This document shows, piece by piece, positions 53,907 through 62,997 of a DNA stretch of 64,000 nt. The notes beneath the pieces were generated by a model. That model was not told the DNA's origin and made no database searches. It was given only the letters and a program-made list of their open reading frames with translations. Every line of letters starts with the position of its first letter. The first letter of the stretch is position 1. This stretch comes from Candidatus Poribacteria bacterium. GTDB taxonomy: Bacteria > Poribacteria > WGA-4E > WGA-3G. The stretch covers positions 1 through 64,000 of the forward strand of contig JAAXHO010000196.1 of the NCBI GenBank assembly GCA_012270795.1. The letters are read 5' to 3'. The position numbers and the translations under genes were made by a program.

Positions 53907-54552
53907 ATGATGACATTTATAAGAGACTTTTGGAAATCTTTTCTACTCGGTGCCCTTGGTGCCCTCGTTTTGGTCTCCATTGGTTTCTTTATTTACGATA
54001 GATTGGTTCCGAACACGCCCCGCGAAGTAGCAGATACTGTAACCCCCCACGACACCACAAAACCTCCTCCCCCGGGTGCAGCCCCTGGTGGTCATTGGCA
54101 CGGGGATGAATGGCACGCTGTCCCTCACGCGCCGCCGCCAAAAATCAACCGCGTGCGTACCAAGACGAATCCCCGCCAAAACCGGACGCAGAGAAATATC
54201 GGTTCTATTCTCTCCTCGCATACGCATCCCAATCCACCACCGCCACTCCCAGCAGACATTCAAGCACGTCTTGACCAAATATATCTGGAAATGCGTGCCA
54301 CAAGAACATATTACGATATACGGAATGGTTGCGTCACTCGTTGGTGAGGAGACACATCGTTCTCCTATGGATATTGACGGTACCGGTAGCGTTAATATTT
54401 TAGACCTCACCCTGGTTGCATCAAACGTAGGTGAGAGTGGAACACATGCTGCAGATGTTAACGGTGATTGTGAAGTCAATACTGCAGATTTGCTACTCGT
54501 AGCATCGGCATTTGGAAATACAGTCTCTTCCTCTGAAGACGTTGAAGAATAG
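53907..54552 (+). pseudogene. Membrane-anchored dockerin-type protein, frameshifted
   Basis: ATG at 53907 has AAGGAG 7 bases upstream. The N-terminal frame encodes a transmembrane segment (FLLGALGALVLVSIGFFIYD), a Pro-rich linker and GGHWHGDEWHAVPHAPPP, a His/Trp motif I associate with Poribacteria. It stops at 54347. The frame one base on, open to 54552, encodes dockerin-type calcium repeats (MDIDGTGSVNILDLTLVASN and ADVNGDCEVNTADLLLVASA). The switch probably falls near 54325 where one extra base is present. The intact product would be about 214 residues, a membrane-tethered dockerin. Confidence 0.65.
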
Positions 54553-54679
54553 CATTTTTGATGCTATTTGAATGATAGGATCGGTTTCTTAACCGAAATA
54601 TAGGAAAAATCCTTAAGTTGACAGTGATGGGTTTCACTCGGTTTCACCCACCCTGCAAGGAAGTAAAAGGAGGCATATA

Positions 54680-55886
54680 ATGAAATACAAGTTTTTTTGA
54701 TACTACCACTACTCGTTCTCGTTTTATCTAATAATTCTTACGGTTTATACCCCCCTCATATAATATTGCCAAAGGATGTACCAGGAGATTATCCTGAACC
54801 TGTCGAAATACACATTGAAGAAGATGGCTGGTTGAAAGTCATAAAGTATTCACCGGATGGAAAGTTGCTGGCGGTAGGGGGTGAATTCGGTATATATCTC
54901 TACAACACACAGACGCTTGAGAAAGTCTATCAGATCAAAAAAAATGTGGGATATACCTGGCGGATAGCGTTCAGTCCGGATGGAAAGACCCTCGTAAGTG
55001 GGAGTTACGACGGCACTATCCACTTGTGGGATGTAGCGACAGGCGCACACAAGTTGATGTTCAAAGCCCATTCAAGCGGTGTCAAAGATGTAGCGTTCAG
55101 TCCGGATGGGCAGACGCTCGCAAGTGGCGGAACAGAGGGATATTTCATCTCAGATGGGCATAAAGTAAGCATCGGAGGCCTCCATTTATGGGATGCAAAT
55201 ACGGGACATCTCCTTCACAGTCTTAAGGGGCATGAGCGAAGTGTCACGGGTGTCGCGTTTAGTTCGGATGGTAAGACACTCGCAAGTGGAGGTATTGATG
55301 CAACTATCCGTTTATGGGATGCTCAGACAGGTGATCCGCTTCGGAAAATCACAGGGACAACGGTGTATGATGGGATAGTGTTCAGTCCGGATGGGAAAAA
55401 ATCGCAAGTTGGGGACTGTGGAGTGGTATCTCTCTATGGAATGTTGAAACGGGAAATCTTCTTCACAAGCTCAAGCGCGCAACAACTGATACAGATGGTC
55501 TTATTAGCGTTGCATTCAGTCCGGATGGGAAGACACTCGCAAGTGCCAGTGGAGCAGCCTTTCGTTTATGGGATGTGAGCACGGGTAGTTATCTTCACAG
55601 CTTACCGAAACTTCGTAATGTAATTCCCTATAGCGTCGCATTCAGTCCGGATGGGAAGACACTCGCAAGTGCGGGGAGGTCCGGGACTATTCTTCTGTGG
55701 GATATTACACCGCCAGCACTGCCCGAAGATGTCAATGGTGACGGTATTGTCAATATTCTGGATTTAGTTGCTGTGGCAAATGCGTTTGGGAATATGGAAC
55801 CGGATCTCAACGGCGATGGTGTTGTGAATATTCAGGACTTAGTCATTGTCGCAAACGAATTTGGGAATACGGTTGCTGCTCAGTAA
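54680..55886 (+). pseudogene. Secreted WD40 protein with C-terminal dockerin, two frameshifts
   Basis: GGAGG precedes ATG at 54680, but the frame stops after six codons in a run of seven T; eight T would read MKYKFFLILPLLVLVLSNN, a signal peptide. The frame is then open with about six WD40 repeats (54697-55400). Near 55396 a run of six A should be seven, so the 293-codon ORF ends in the wrong frame at 55578. The last two repeats and a dockerin type I pair (DVNGDGIVNILDLVAVANAF, DLNGDGVVNIQDLVIVANEF) follow in a further frame to 55886. Restored, it would be about 400 residues. Both lesions are one-base homopolymer losses. Confidence 0.75.
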
Positions 55887-55990
55887 ATCATGAGCAGCCG
55901 GCATTTGCAACATTATGCTGCTGGACCTTACGACTTTCAAAACTTTACACATCATCCAAACCACCCTAGTGACTTGTTTTCATGTTTCAC

Positions 55991-56143
55991 AGGACTTACG
56001 CATTTCCTCTTAAAGTCCCCCTTGATAAGGGGGACTTAGGGGGGCGGGCCCCATATAGCGATAGCGTATAGGGAGATAAATAACTAAAATAAAAACTTTT
56101 TAACCCCGTAACCCCCTTATCAAGGGGGGGATGCGTAAGTCCT
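55991..56143. mobile_element. MITE-like palindromic element, family 4
   Basis: Exact inverted termini AGGACTTACGCAT (55991-56003) and ATGCGTAAGTCCT (56131-56143) bound 153 non-coding bases. Inner arms CCCCCTTGATAAGGGGG and ACCCCCTTATCAAGGGG also pair. It fills the gap between the WD40-dockerin gene and the cysteine desulfurase. Confidence 0.75.
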
Positions 56144-56162
56144 AAGTTACATAAGTTTAGCA

Positions 56163-57323
56163 TTAACCTCTATACAGCGTTCGCATCTGTTTGATCACTT
56201 TAGGTAATTTGGTAATTACCGCATCAATTTCTTCCTCAGTTGTATTTCTGCCGAGTGAAAAACGTACTGTACCTTGTGCTAATCTTGGAGGTAAACCGAG
56301 AGCTGCAAGAACGTGCGACGGTTCCATAGACCCCGAAGTACAGGCTGAACCCGTTGACACACAAATTCCCTCCATATCTAATCGCAATATGAGACTTTCA
56401 CCCTCTACTGCTTCAAAAGAGACGTTAAGCGTGCCAGGGGCACAATACTCAGGATGCCCGTTGTAATGTAAATGATCAATGTGTGCATTAAGTCCTTCTC
56501 GTAATTGGGTAGTGAGTTCGTTTAGATGTTGTGAGTATGCTTCTCGATCCTGTTTTGCTAATTCCGCTGCAACACCCAGACCGACTATGGCAGGGACGTT
56601 TTCAGAACCTGCACGTCTATTACGTTCATGCGATCCCCCGTGTACAAGGTTTGCTAAGCGAGTACCTCTGCGGATATAGAGAACACCAATACCTTTCGGC
56701 GCATATATTTTATGTCCCGACAGCGTTAACAGATTCACACCGATATCTTGTACATCTACATCCAATTTGCCAATGGATTGCACAGCATCTGTATGTACCA
56801 TAATCCCTAGTTCTTGTGCAACTTGGCAGATTTTCTCAAGTGGTTGAATCGTGCCATTTTCATTATTGACATGCATGATGGAAATCAAAATCGTGGTCTC
56901 TCGCATGGCATTTCGGAGTTGCTCTATGTCTATCCGCCCATAGCGATCTACAGGTAGATAGGTTACCTCAAACCCTCGTTGCTCCAGATATTGGCAGGTG
57001 TGCAAAACAGCGTGGTGCTCTACCGATGAGGTGATAATGTGGTTGCCTTCACCTCTGCTTTTTTGCAGTTCGGTTACCCCTTTGATGGCGTGATTATCAG
57101 CCTCAGTACCACTGCCAGTAAACACAATCTCACTGGGACTTTTGGCACCAATAAGTTCTGCTACCTGTTCACGCGCGGTATCAATTGCATTGCGCGCTTC
57201 GCGTCCATAAGCATGAATGCTTGAACCGTTACCGAACGCATCGGTGAGATAGGGCATCATTGCGTCCCGAACTTCAGGTCGTAATGGTGTTGTGGCGTTG
57301 TAGTCAAGATATATTCTTTGCAT
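56163..57323 (-). CDS. Cysteine desulfurase (NifS/IscS family)
   Basis: This PLP enzyme removes sulfur from cysteine for iron-sulfur clusters or thio-tRNA. The 386-residue protein opens with the classic IYLDYNATTPLRPEV, has PLP-contacting H104 (SSVEHHAVL), the Schiff-base K205 (LSGHKIYAPKGIG) and the active-site C328 in STGSACTSGS. The loop around Cys and the length fit the IscS/NifS (group I) type. No iscU, iscR or mnmA is adjacent, so housekeeping Fe-S assembly and tRNA thiolation are equally possible. Its stop lies 19 bases past the family 4 element. Confidence 0.94.
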   Translation of the reverse strand: MQRIYLDYNATTPLRPEVRDAMMPYLTDAFGNGSSIHAYGREARNAIDTAREQVAELIGAKSPSEIVFTGSGTEADNHAIKGVTELQKSRGEGNHIITSSVEHHAVLHTCQYLEQRGFEVTYLPVDRYGRIDIEQLRNAMRETTILISIMHVNNENGTIQPLEKICQVAQELGIMVHTDAVQSIGKLDVDVQDIGVNLLTLSGHKIYAPKGIGVLYIRRGTRLANLVHGGSHERNRRAGSENVPAIVGLGVAAELAKQDREAYSQHLNELTTQLREGLNAHIDHLHYNGHPEYCAPGTLNVSFEAVEGESLILRLDMEGICVSTGSACTSGSMEPSHVLAALGLPPRLAQGTVRFSLGRNTTEEEIDAVITKLPKVIKQMRTLYRG

Positions 57324-57431
57324 GTCTTAAGGAATGTCGTACCAGTACGATGGTTGGTAGAGTTCTGTCAAGGTTATCCGTTCTGCTAATACACCAATTA
57401 TAGTAAAATATATAATTAATGGGGTGCTTTT

Positions 57432-57486
57432 GTAGCGTAAACTTTTAGTTTGCGCTTTTATGACACAAACTAAAAGTTTGTGCTAC
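57432..57486. repeat. Hairpin element with AAACTTTTAGTTT core
   Basis: GTAGCGTAAACTTTTAGTTT at 57432-57451 pairs with AAACTAAAAGTTTGTGCTAC ending at 57486, leaving a short loop. The right arm (ACAAACTAAAAGTTT) recurs inside family 3 MITE copies near 38250 and 62934, so the sequence is repetitive. Nothing else is evident in the gap between the desulfurase and the lipoprotein gene. Confidence 0.6.
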
Positions 57487-57566
57487 AACTTCTGTTGACC
57501 GTTATGTTCCAAAATAGATTTATTAAAGTGTCCCAATAATTTCATAGTTCACTATAGGTAAGTAGG

Positions 57567-58922
57567 TTAATCGTAAGTGCGGAAATTGAAAAAGGTTATC
57601 TGATCAGAAGTAATCTTTACATCTTTAATGGACATACGATCCCTGACCAGTCCATCAACATCTAAAAAAGAGAGCGAAATTTTATGGTTGCCTTCAGGAA
57701 GTGACATCCGCACCATATATATTTGATTTGGAAGCGTCTGCCATGAACGTGTATCCGCACTTTCAACAATAGCACCCGCCAGATTAACAACTACACCTAA
57801 TATTTTATTCTGTTCCTTCGCTTTTTTGGTTAGTAAGTATTTCCCTAACGCGCGTACCAACGTACGAATAATGATGATACCACGTTGAGAGTTAAGGGTT
57901 TCAATCGCCAACGTCTCCACATCTTCTACTAACACACCGGAGGCAGTTTCTCCGCCTGCTGAAACCCGAATGCCGTTGTAGACAGGCCGATTTGAATAAA
58001 TTATCGGTATTGCTACGCGTAAAAGATACTCCAACTCTACCTCTTCAACAACCATGCCTTCACGGGTATGGAGAGTTCGGGCAAACTTTATGGAGTCATC
58101 GTTATCTTCCTCTCCAAACTTGTCAACTTTCAGAATAGGGAACGTTAGAGATTCCTCTACCTTCTGTGGCACATAACCCGTTTCATAAAAGAGGATCAAC
58201 TCACCATGGTTTTCTGTGAGTGAAGGGGGTTCACCGTACTGATTAAGATAACGTTCATAATCATCGGTAAAGTTGAGTCTACGTGACAAACGCACAAGTG
58301 AATTGCCGACATCTTTAGGAATTGGAACACCGGTCATCTCAGCTGAACCTTTATAGTATTCTTCTGCTTGTTTAAAAGAAATTAGAGCGTTATTCCACCC
58401 ACCTGATGCTTCAAACACCATCCCACAGAAGTGTGCAAGAAATCCAGCACCAAAATAATTATAGTCCTCCTCATCTTCTCCTTTAAAGTATTGAATGAGA
58501 TTGGTAGCACGACGACATTCAACCAAAGCACCGTCTAAATTGTCTGCGTAGATATAATTTAGTGCACTATAATAGTGACTCAATAGTCTCTCATATTGGG
58601 TGCCAGGATATGGACGGACATTATCTGTAGTAATCAGAGAAAATGCTTCTTTGGATAGACTTTTGGTGAAACGATCCTCCGCAATCATTTCCGATTCTTC
58701 AAAAGCTTTACTACTTTCTGAGAATAGGTCAGCGTAATGGGCAACCAATCCTAATTCATATTGAAAAGGGATATCAGGTTTTTGGGGTGAGTTTTTCTTG
58801 AGGTAATTGTATGCATTTTCTGGGTTACCAGACTCCAATCCAATTTCAACATTTTTGAAATTATAACTGGCACACCCTATCATCAAGAATGCAATAACAA
58901 AAAGTGGTAGAATATTTTTCAT
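57567..58922 (-). CDS. COG3014-like lipoprotein (TPR-type)
   Basis: The N-terminus is a lipoprotein signal (KNILPLFVIAFLMIGCAS). Helical repeat pairs follow (FQYELGLVAHYADLFSESSK, YYSALNYIYADNLDGALVEC), then a beta-rich C-terminal half with a final strand IYMVRMSLPEGNHKISLSF. This is the COG3014 pattern: an uncharacterised periplasmic or outer-membrane lipoprotein often found beside LpoB. It is 451 residues and lies 85 bases after the LpoB-like gene on the same strand, with a hairpin between. It probably belongs to cell-wall synthesis control, by association. Confidence 0.75.
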   Translation of the reverse strand: MKNILPLFVIAFLMIGCASYNFKNVEIGLESGNPENAYNYLKKNSPQKPDIPFQYELGLVAHYADLFSESSKAFEESEMIAEDRFTKSLSKEAFSLITTDNVRPYPGTQYERLLSHYYSALNYIYADNLDGALVECRRATNLIQYFKGEDEEDYNYFGAGFLAHFCGMVFEASGGWNNALISFKQAEEYYKGSAEMTGVPIPKDVGNSLVRLSRRLNFTDDYERYLNQYGEPPSLTENHGELILFYETGYVPQKVEESLTFPILKVDKFGEEDNDDSIKFARTLHTREGMVVEEVELEYLLRVAIPIIYSNRPVYNGIRVSAGGETASGVLVEDVETLAIETLNSQRGIIIIRTLVRALGKYLLTKKAKEQNKILGVVVNLAGAIVESADTRSWQTLPNQIYMVRMSLPEGNHKISLSFLDVDGLVRDRMSIKDVKITSDQITFFNFRTYD

Positions 58923-58951
58923 AAGTATTATAGATGAGATACAATTAGAGT

Positions 58952-58973
58952 GGGCGGGAATATTGTCCCGCCC
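58952..58973 (-). promoter_or_regulatory. Perfect hairpin between the LpoB and COG3014 genes
   Basis: GGGCGGGA and TCCCGCCC form an exact 8-bp stem with a 6-base loop. No T-run follows on the minus strand, so it is more likely an RNA-stability or attenuation element that sets the ratio of the two lipoproteins than a full terminator. Confidence 0.5.
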
Positions 58974-59007
58974 AATATATCGTTGTTAGAATAAATCTCA
59001 AAAGGAC

Positions 59008-59607
59008 TTACATTTTAAATTTACCACGTGCAATGTACTTTTTAATCTTTTCCTGACCGATCCAAACTTTTTCATTGCTTCCAATATGAGTCAAGGTCAG
59101 ATCTGTCTGGTAAAACATGATTTGTTTACCGCCTTCGCGGTCTGCAATTGTGTTGATTTCGCCGGTCATCATGTAATCTGCACCGAGCTCGCGTCCCATC
59201 CGTTTGATGGTCTCAATTGCAGCATTTTCGCTCTGATCCGCGCGTTCTTCTCTAATTTCATCCCGTTCATCCTTGCTGGAAACAGGACGGACTTTGCCAG
59301 AATTGATAAATGCTCGTTCAATATCACTAATAAACGTTTGTGTTGCAATATGTTCCATGCTCTTATTACGAATTGCACCAACTATTACGATGGGTTTAGC
59401 AGATGTGGAAGTCATGTGGTTGGTAAGCCATACATGATCTAAGCAGTCATCGATCATTGTTTCTGCCACCATGCGGGAATCTGTATCATTCCATTTGCCA
59501 GATAAATCAACAATTGTTTCAGTCTCAATACGGGTGACCTGTTTTCCGCTACACCCCGCAAACGCAACGATTCCGATGAGTAGCATACTTGTCAATACTT
59601 TGTACAT
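59008..59607 (-). CDS. lpoB: LpoB-like penicillin-binding-protein activator lipoprotein
   Basis: LpoB is an outer-membrane lipoprotein that reaches through the wall and activates PBP1b. The 199-residue protein has a signal with FAGCSG at the lipid site, then the LpoB-type core: ETIVDLSGKWNDTDSRMVAE, KPIVIVGAIRNKSMEHI, FISDIERAFINSGKVRPV and ELGADYMMTGEIN. AAGGAG lies 8 bases before the ATG. It is followed by the COG3014 lipoprotein, a gene order seen in other bacteria. No PBP gene is in the window. COG3417 membership is judged from memory of the pattern. Confidence 0.82.
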   Translation of the reverse strand: MYKVLTSMLLIGIVAFAGCSGKQVTRIETETIVDLSGKWNDTDSRMVAETMIDDCLDHVWLTNHMTSTSAKPIVIVGAIRNKSMEHIATQTFISDIERAFINSGKVRPVSSKDERDEIREERADQSENAAIETIKRMGRELGADYMMTGEINTIADREGGKQIMFYQTDLTLTHIGSNEKVWIGQEKIKKYIARGKFKM

Positions 59608-59652
59608 TTGATTTACTCCTTTTTAGAGTTAAATTAAGTAGAAGATAAATGT

Positions 59653-59894
59653 TATACCATTTCTTATTGATAATGTCTCATTATCTGTAGAGATATGGTA
59701 GGAGCGACCTCCAAATCAACGGCATGAATCATGACGAATCATGTAGAATACTACACGCGTATTCTACCAATCGCATTCACTCAATGGAATTCCCCGGGTC
59801 GCGACCATGAGGTCGCTCCTACCGAAAAGAGGCACCTAACCAGCAATAACAGTGGACTTCCTTAATGAGACAATATTTATTAGAATTGGTGTTA
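59653..59894. mobile_element. MITE, family 3, copy B, carrying a nested element
   Basis: Left terminus ATACCATTTCTTATTGATAA with TGTCTCATTA, and a right terminus (AATGAGACAATATTTATTAG) ending near 59894, match copy A. The copy is 242 bases because another palindromic element sits inside it. Its right end is only 7 bases from the thrS stop codon. Confidence 0.7.
59697..59823. mobile_element. Palindromic element nested in the family 3 MITE
   Basis: Exact 14-base inverted termini GGTAGGAGCGACCT (59697-59710) and AGGTCGCTCCTACC (59810-59823) define a 127-base element inside copy B. Its centre (59713-59798) is homologous to the 69-base insertion at 18070-18138, including CCCCGGG at its end, so there are three layers of insertion. 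Confidence 0.7.
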
Positions 59895-59900
59895 TATCTA

Positions 59901-61688
59901 TTAGAAATCTAAATCTGCTTCAAGCAAAATTCTATCAACAAAACTATCCAGTGTCATCGCGCCAATATCACCTTCATCTCGACTGCGGACACTGACTGTT
60001 CGATTATTTTGTTCTCTTTCACCAATAATTAGCATATACGGTACTCGTTGTAAACGGGCTTGCCGAATTTTAGCACCAATTTTGTCATTACTATTATCTA
60101 ACACAACACGACAATTTTTCTGCAATAGAAGCTGCTGTACTTCTGTTGCGTAATCAACAAACTTTTGACTGATTGTCATCACCACACATTGCACAGGCGA
60201 AAGCCATGTTGGGAAAGCACCCGCATAGTGCTCAATCAGCATTGCGATGAACCGTTCAAAACTTCCACAAATAGCACGGTGAATTACAACAGGCCTCTTT
60301 TCTGATCCATCGGATGCAATATAGATCAGATCAAACCTTTCAGGCAGCTGAAAATCAAGTTGGACTGTCGCACATTGCACATCTCGGTTCAGTGAATCTC
60401 GCACTTGAAAATCAAGTTTAGGTCCATAAAACGCTGCTTCTCCCGGTTCAACCGCATATTCAATCTGATTGTTCTTCAGCACAGACTCAAGAATATCTTC
60501 CGCACGATTCCAGACATCAACATCACCCATGAATTTTTCCGGATTCCGTGTGCTGAAATCACATCGGAACGGCAGGTCAAAACTACCGTAGATACGTTGG
60601 AAAAGTTCAAGGATACGTTCATATTCGTCAGCGATCTGGTCTTTTGTAACGAAGTTGTGTGCATCGTCTTGACACAATTGCCGGACGCGTGACAAGCCAC
60701 TTAGAGTTCCAGTCGTTTCATTCCGATGCAGAACACCTTGGTCATGCAGCCGGTATGGCAAATCACGATAACTATGCCGTGTGCTCTTGTAAATTAGCAT
60801 GTGTGCGGGACAATTCATCGGTTTGAGTGCGCTCGTTGGTTCACCATCTTCATTTTCAATCAGAAACATATCATCTTTGAAATGCTCCCAATGTCCAGAT
60901 GTTTCCCACAGACTACTGTCGTAGATTAGTGGTGTGCGGACCTCCTGATAACCTTCACTAAGATAAAGTTTTCTCACTTTTTCGGATAAATGGTTGTAAA
61001 TGAACGCACCTTTGGGAAGCCAAAATACACTTCCTGGTGATTCGGGGTGCATTTGAAATAGTTCCAATTCGCGTCCCAATTTCCGATGATCGCGCTTCGC
61101 AGCCTCCTCGCGTTGCTTCAGATATGCATATAGGTCATTTTTTGTTTGCCACGCTGTGCCATATATGCGTTGTAGTTGTTCACGGTTGCTATCCCCACGC
61201 CAATAGGCACCAGAAACACGGAGCAGCTTAAAATGTCTGCATTCCCCTGTTTTTTCTACGTGTGGTCCCTTACAAAGGTCTGTGAATTCACCATTATGAT
61301 AGATAGAAACACCCTCGTCAGCCGCACCTTCATCCGATGCGCTGACTTCGCGGTCAGAGATACCATCAATCAATTCAAGTTTGAATGCCTGGTTGCGTTC
61401 AGCGAACCATTCACGTGCTTTTTCATAGTCCCATGTCTCCTGCAAAAAAGGCACATTGGATTTGATCATAGCCTTCATGTGCTTTTCAATTTCAGGAAAA
61501 TCATCGGGTGTAATTGGTCGGGGCACCTCCATATCGTAATAGAATTCATTTTCTATCGGAGGCCCAATTGCAAGTTTGACAGTATGTTCACCGTCAGGAA
61601 ATAGTTGTTGTACGGCATAAGCCATAATGTGTGCAGTAGAATGGCGGAGCCGATCTAAATAGTCTTCGGGTTGATTGGATTCGGGCAT
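59901..61688 (-). CDS. thrS: Threonyl-tRNA synthetase without TGS domain
   Basis: ThrRS charges tRNA-Thr. The protein is 595 residues, shorter than the usual ~640, because it begins directly at the editing domain: H16-S-T-A-H20 is the editing HxxxH. The second editing element is FTDLCKGPHVEKTGECRHFK. The class II core follows, with motif 2 around KPMNCPAHMLIYKS (zinc-binding Cys) and FHRNETTGTLSGLSRVR-like LHRNETTGTLSGLSRVRQ, and the anticodon domain ends the protein. The N-terminal TGS domain is absent, which is known in some bacterial ThrRS. The start at 61688 is the first in-frame Met. Confidence 0.96.
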   Translation of the reverse strand: MPESNQPEDYLDRLRHSTAHIMAYAVQQLFPDGEHTVKLAIGPPIENEFYYDMEVPRPITPDDFPEIEKHMKAMIKSNVPFLQETWDYEKAREWFAERNQAFKLELIDGISDREVSASDEGAADEGVSIYHNGEFTDLCKGPHVEKTGECRHFKLLRVSGAYWRGDSNREQLQRIYGTAWQTKNDLYAYLKQREEAAKRDHRKLGRELELFQMHPESPGSVFWLPKGAFIYNHLSEKVRKLYLSEGYQEVRTPLIYDSSLWETSGHWEHFKDDMFLIENEDGEPTSALKPMNCPAHMLIYKSTRHSYRDLPYRLHDQGVLHRNETTGTLSGLSRVRQLCQDDAHNFVTKDQIADEYERILELFQRIYGSFDLPFRCDFSTRNPEKFMGDVDVWNRAEDILESVLKNNQIEYAVEPGEAAFYGPKLDFQVRDSLNRDVQCATVQLDFQLPERFDLIYIASDGSEKRPVVIHRAICGSFERFIAMLIEHYAGAFPTWLSPVQCVVMTISQKFVDYATEVQQLLLQKNCRVVLDNSNDKIGAKIRQARLQRVPYMLIIGEREQNNRTVSVRSRDEGDIGAMTLDSFVDRILLEADLDF

Positions 61689-61905
61689 AAGCGTGTACTC
61701 TTAAATATCCATTCGTTAGGTTTCAAAATTGTTTCTAATAGACTTAACGTCTTTTTTTCTATAATGTTTACGATATTATTTTAAACAATTTAGAGGAAAA
61801 ATGCCAATTAAAAATGGCGAGAGGGCAGCTCCGCTGCAACCTGTCGTCAAATTCTCCTTTTTAGAAGTGCCATTCGTTGATTTTGGATGGTTTCCCGCTA
61901 AATAC

Positions 61906-62292
61906 TTAACCGAGAATATACCACAGAAAAAAACCGATACCAAACGCGGAGCAACCCGTTGCTGCATGGTAAACTTGGAGACTCTTTGTCTCTCTGCGAA
62001 ATTCGTTTGCGTAATACCCTACATATTCCGGTGATTTACCCATGAGACGATCTGTTGGTATGCGAGGTTCGTAGATAAGAGCTGCCCCGATACCAAAGAC
62101 ATTGCCAACGCAACCAGTAAGCTGCCACGTGACTTTGTTAACTGCAAGTTGAGCATCTCTTTGAGCGTCTGCAAGAGCTTGTGAGTGGACCTGTTCCTTA
62201 GTAGTGGATTCCGCACCATAAGCAGCCGTTGAGAAAATCAGTAACACTGTTAGTGTTATGTAAAATCTGTTGATATATAAGACATGAATCAT
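61906..62292 (-). CDS. Small exported hypothetical protein
   Basis: This 128-residue protein has a signal peptide (FYITLTVLLIFSTAAYGAES). The mature part contains AQRDAQLAVNKVTWQLTGCV, the conserved-looking MGKSPEYVGYYANEF and KSLQVYHAATGCSAFGIGF, with two hydrophobic segments and two Cys in similar GC contexts. I recall proteins of this pattern in other bacteria but no function. AAGGAG lies 8 bases before the ATG. It is 16 bases downstream of the next lipoprotein-like gene and probably co-transcribed with it. Confidence 0.7.
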   Translation of the reverse strand: MIHVLYINRFYITLTVLLIFSTAAYGAESTTKEQVHSQALADAQRDAQLAVNKVTWQLTGCVGNVFGIGAALIYEPRIPTDRLMGKSPEYVGYYANEFRRETKSLQVYHAATGCSAFGIGFFLWYILG

Positions 62293-62308
62293 TTTAAGTG
62301 CTCCTTAT

Positions 62309-62773
62309 CTATTGATCTTTTGACACAGTTGTGTAAAATTCAACGGTATCAATTTTCCCCTTGGGAATCTGTTTGGTTTGCTCTGTAAAGATGGTTTTCG
62401 TTATTTTTCTTTCTACAATCCGAATAGCATTTGTCTTGAAAGTCAAAGGCAAATGATGCATATAAATTTCAATCGGAAGGATAAGCTCAGAAGTCTGTCT
62501 CCTGCGAATTGTTCTCACTGGCACCCAATCGCCGTTGTCACCTTGCGCCCAAATCTCAATATTTTGAACTGCGCCTTCACCAATGATACGAATTTTTCGA
62601 ACAAAATATCTCTCTGGGATGGTACATACAGTTTCGTTTCCGATATGAGTAACAGTTACGGGTGCGTTAATGCGAACGTACGTATGTTCGTCCATAAATG
62701 TATGTTGAGTCAGAAGAGCTCTGCAACCTATCCCGAAAATACATATCAGAAAAATCCTATAAAATCTCATCAT
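62309..62773 (-). CDS. Small lipoprotein-like hypothetical protein, paralogue 1
   Basis: This 154-residue protein has a short hydrophobic N-terminus ending in GIGCRAL, a plausible lipid-attachment site. The mature part is beta-rich: TVCTIPERYFVRKIRIIGEG, AVQNIEIWAQGDNGDWVPVR, NAIRIVERK and KGKIDTVEFYT. It reads as a small galactose-binding-like beta-sandwich, although that is only an impression. A paralogue at 62998-63390 shares SIPERTRIHKI, GKVQNYEIFV and GRVDTIQLY in the same order. GGAGG lies 4 or 7 bases before the two ATGs. Confidence 0.7.
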   Translation of the reverse strand: MMRFYRIFLICIFGIGCRALLTQHTFMDEHTYVRINAPVTVTHIGNETVCTIPERYFVRKIRIIGEGAVQNIEIWAQGDNGDWVPVRTIRRRQTSELILPIEIYMHHLPLTFKTNAIRIVERKITKTIFTEQTKQIPKGKIDTVEFYTTVSKDQ

Positions 62774-62870
62774 TCATCCTCCATAGTTGTAGTCAGACGA
62801 TCCATCACCTGACTGTGATTGAATTTCCCCTCGGTGATTTTAACAATTAGACTGTACAGTTGCAATTTGT

Positions 62871-62987
62871 TATACCACTTTTATTAAATTTTCTCTCATT
62901 ACCGGCTGTTAGAAATGAAACGGAGAACGGCACAAACTAAAAGTTTATGCTACAAAAAAGAGACATTATTTATTAGAAATGGTATTA
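62871..62987. mobile_element. MITE, family 3, copy C
   Basis: Left terminus ATACCACTTTTATTAAATTT with TCTCATTA, and right terminus AGAGACATTATTTATTAG with AAATGGTATTA, bound 117 bases. The inner AAGTTTATGCTACAAAAAAG is the same as in copy A. It separates the two paralogous lipoprotein genes. Confidence 0.7.
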
Positions 62988-62997
62988 CTTATCATTT

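Noticed and set aside
61776-62034. Overlapping ORFs on both strands between thrS and the small exported protein
   Set aside because: They are short, lack ribosome sites and are shadows of the real minus-strand gene at 61906-62292.
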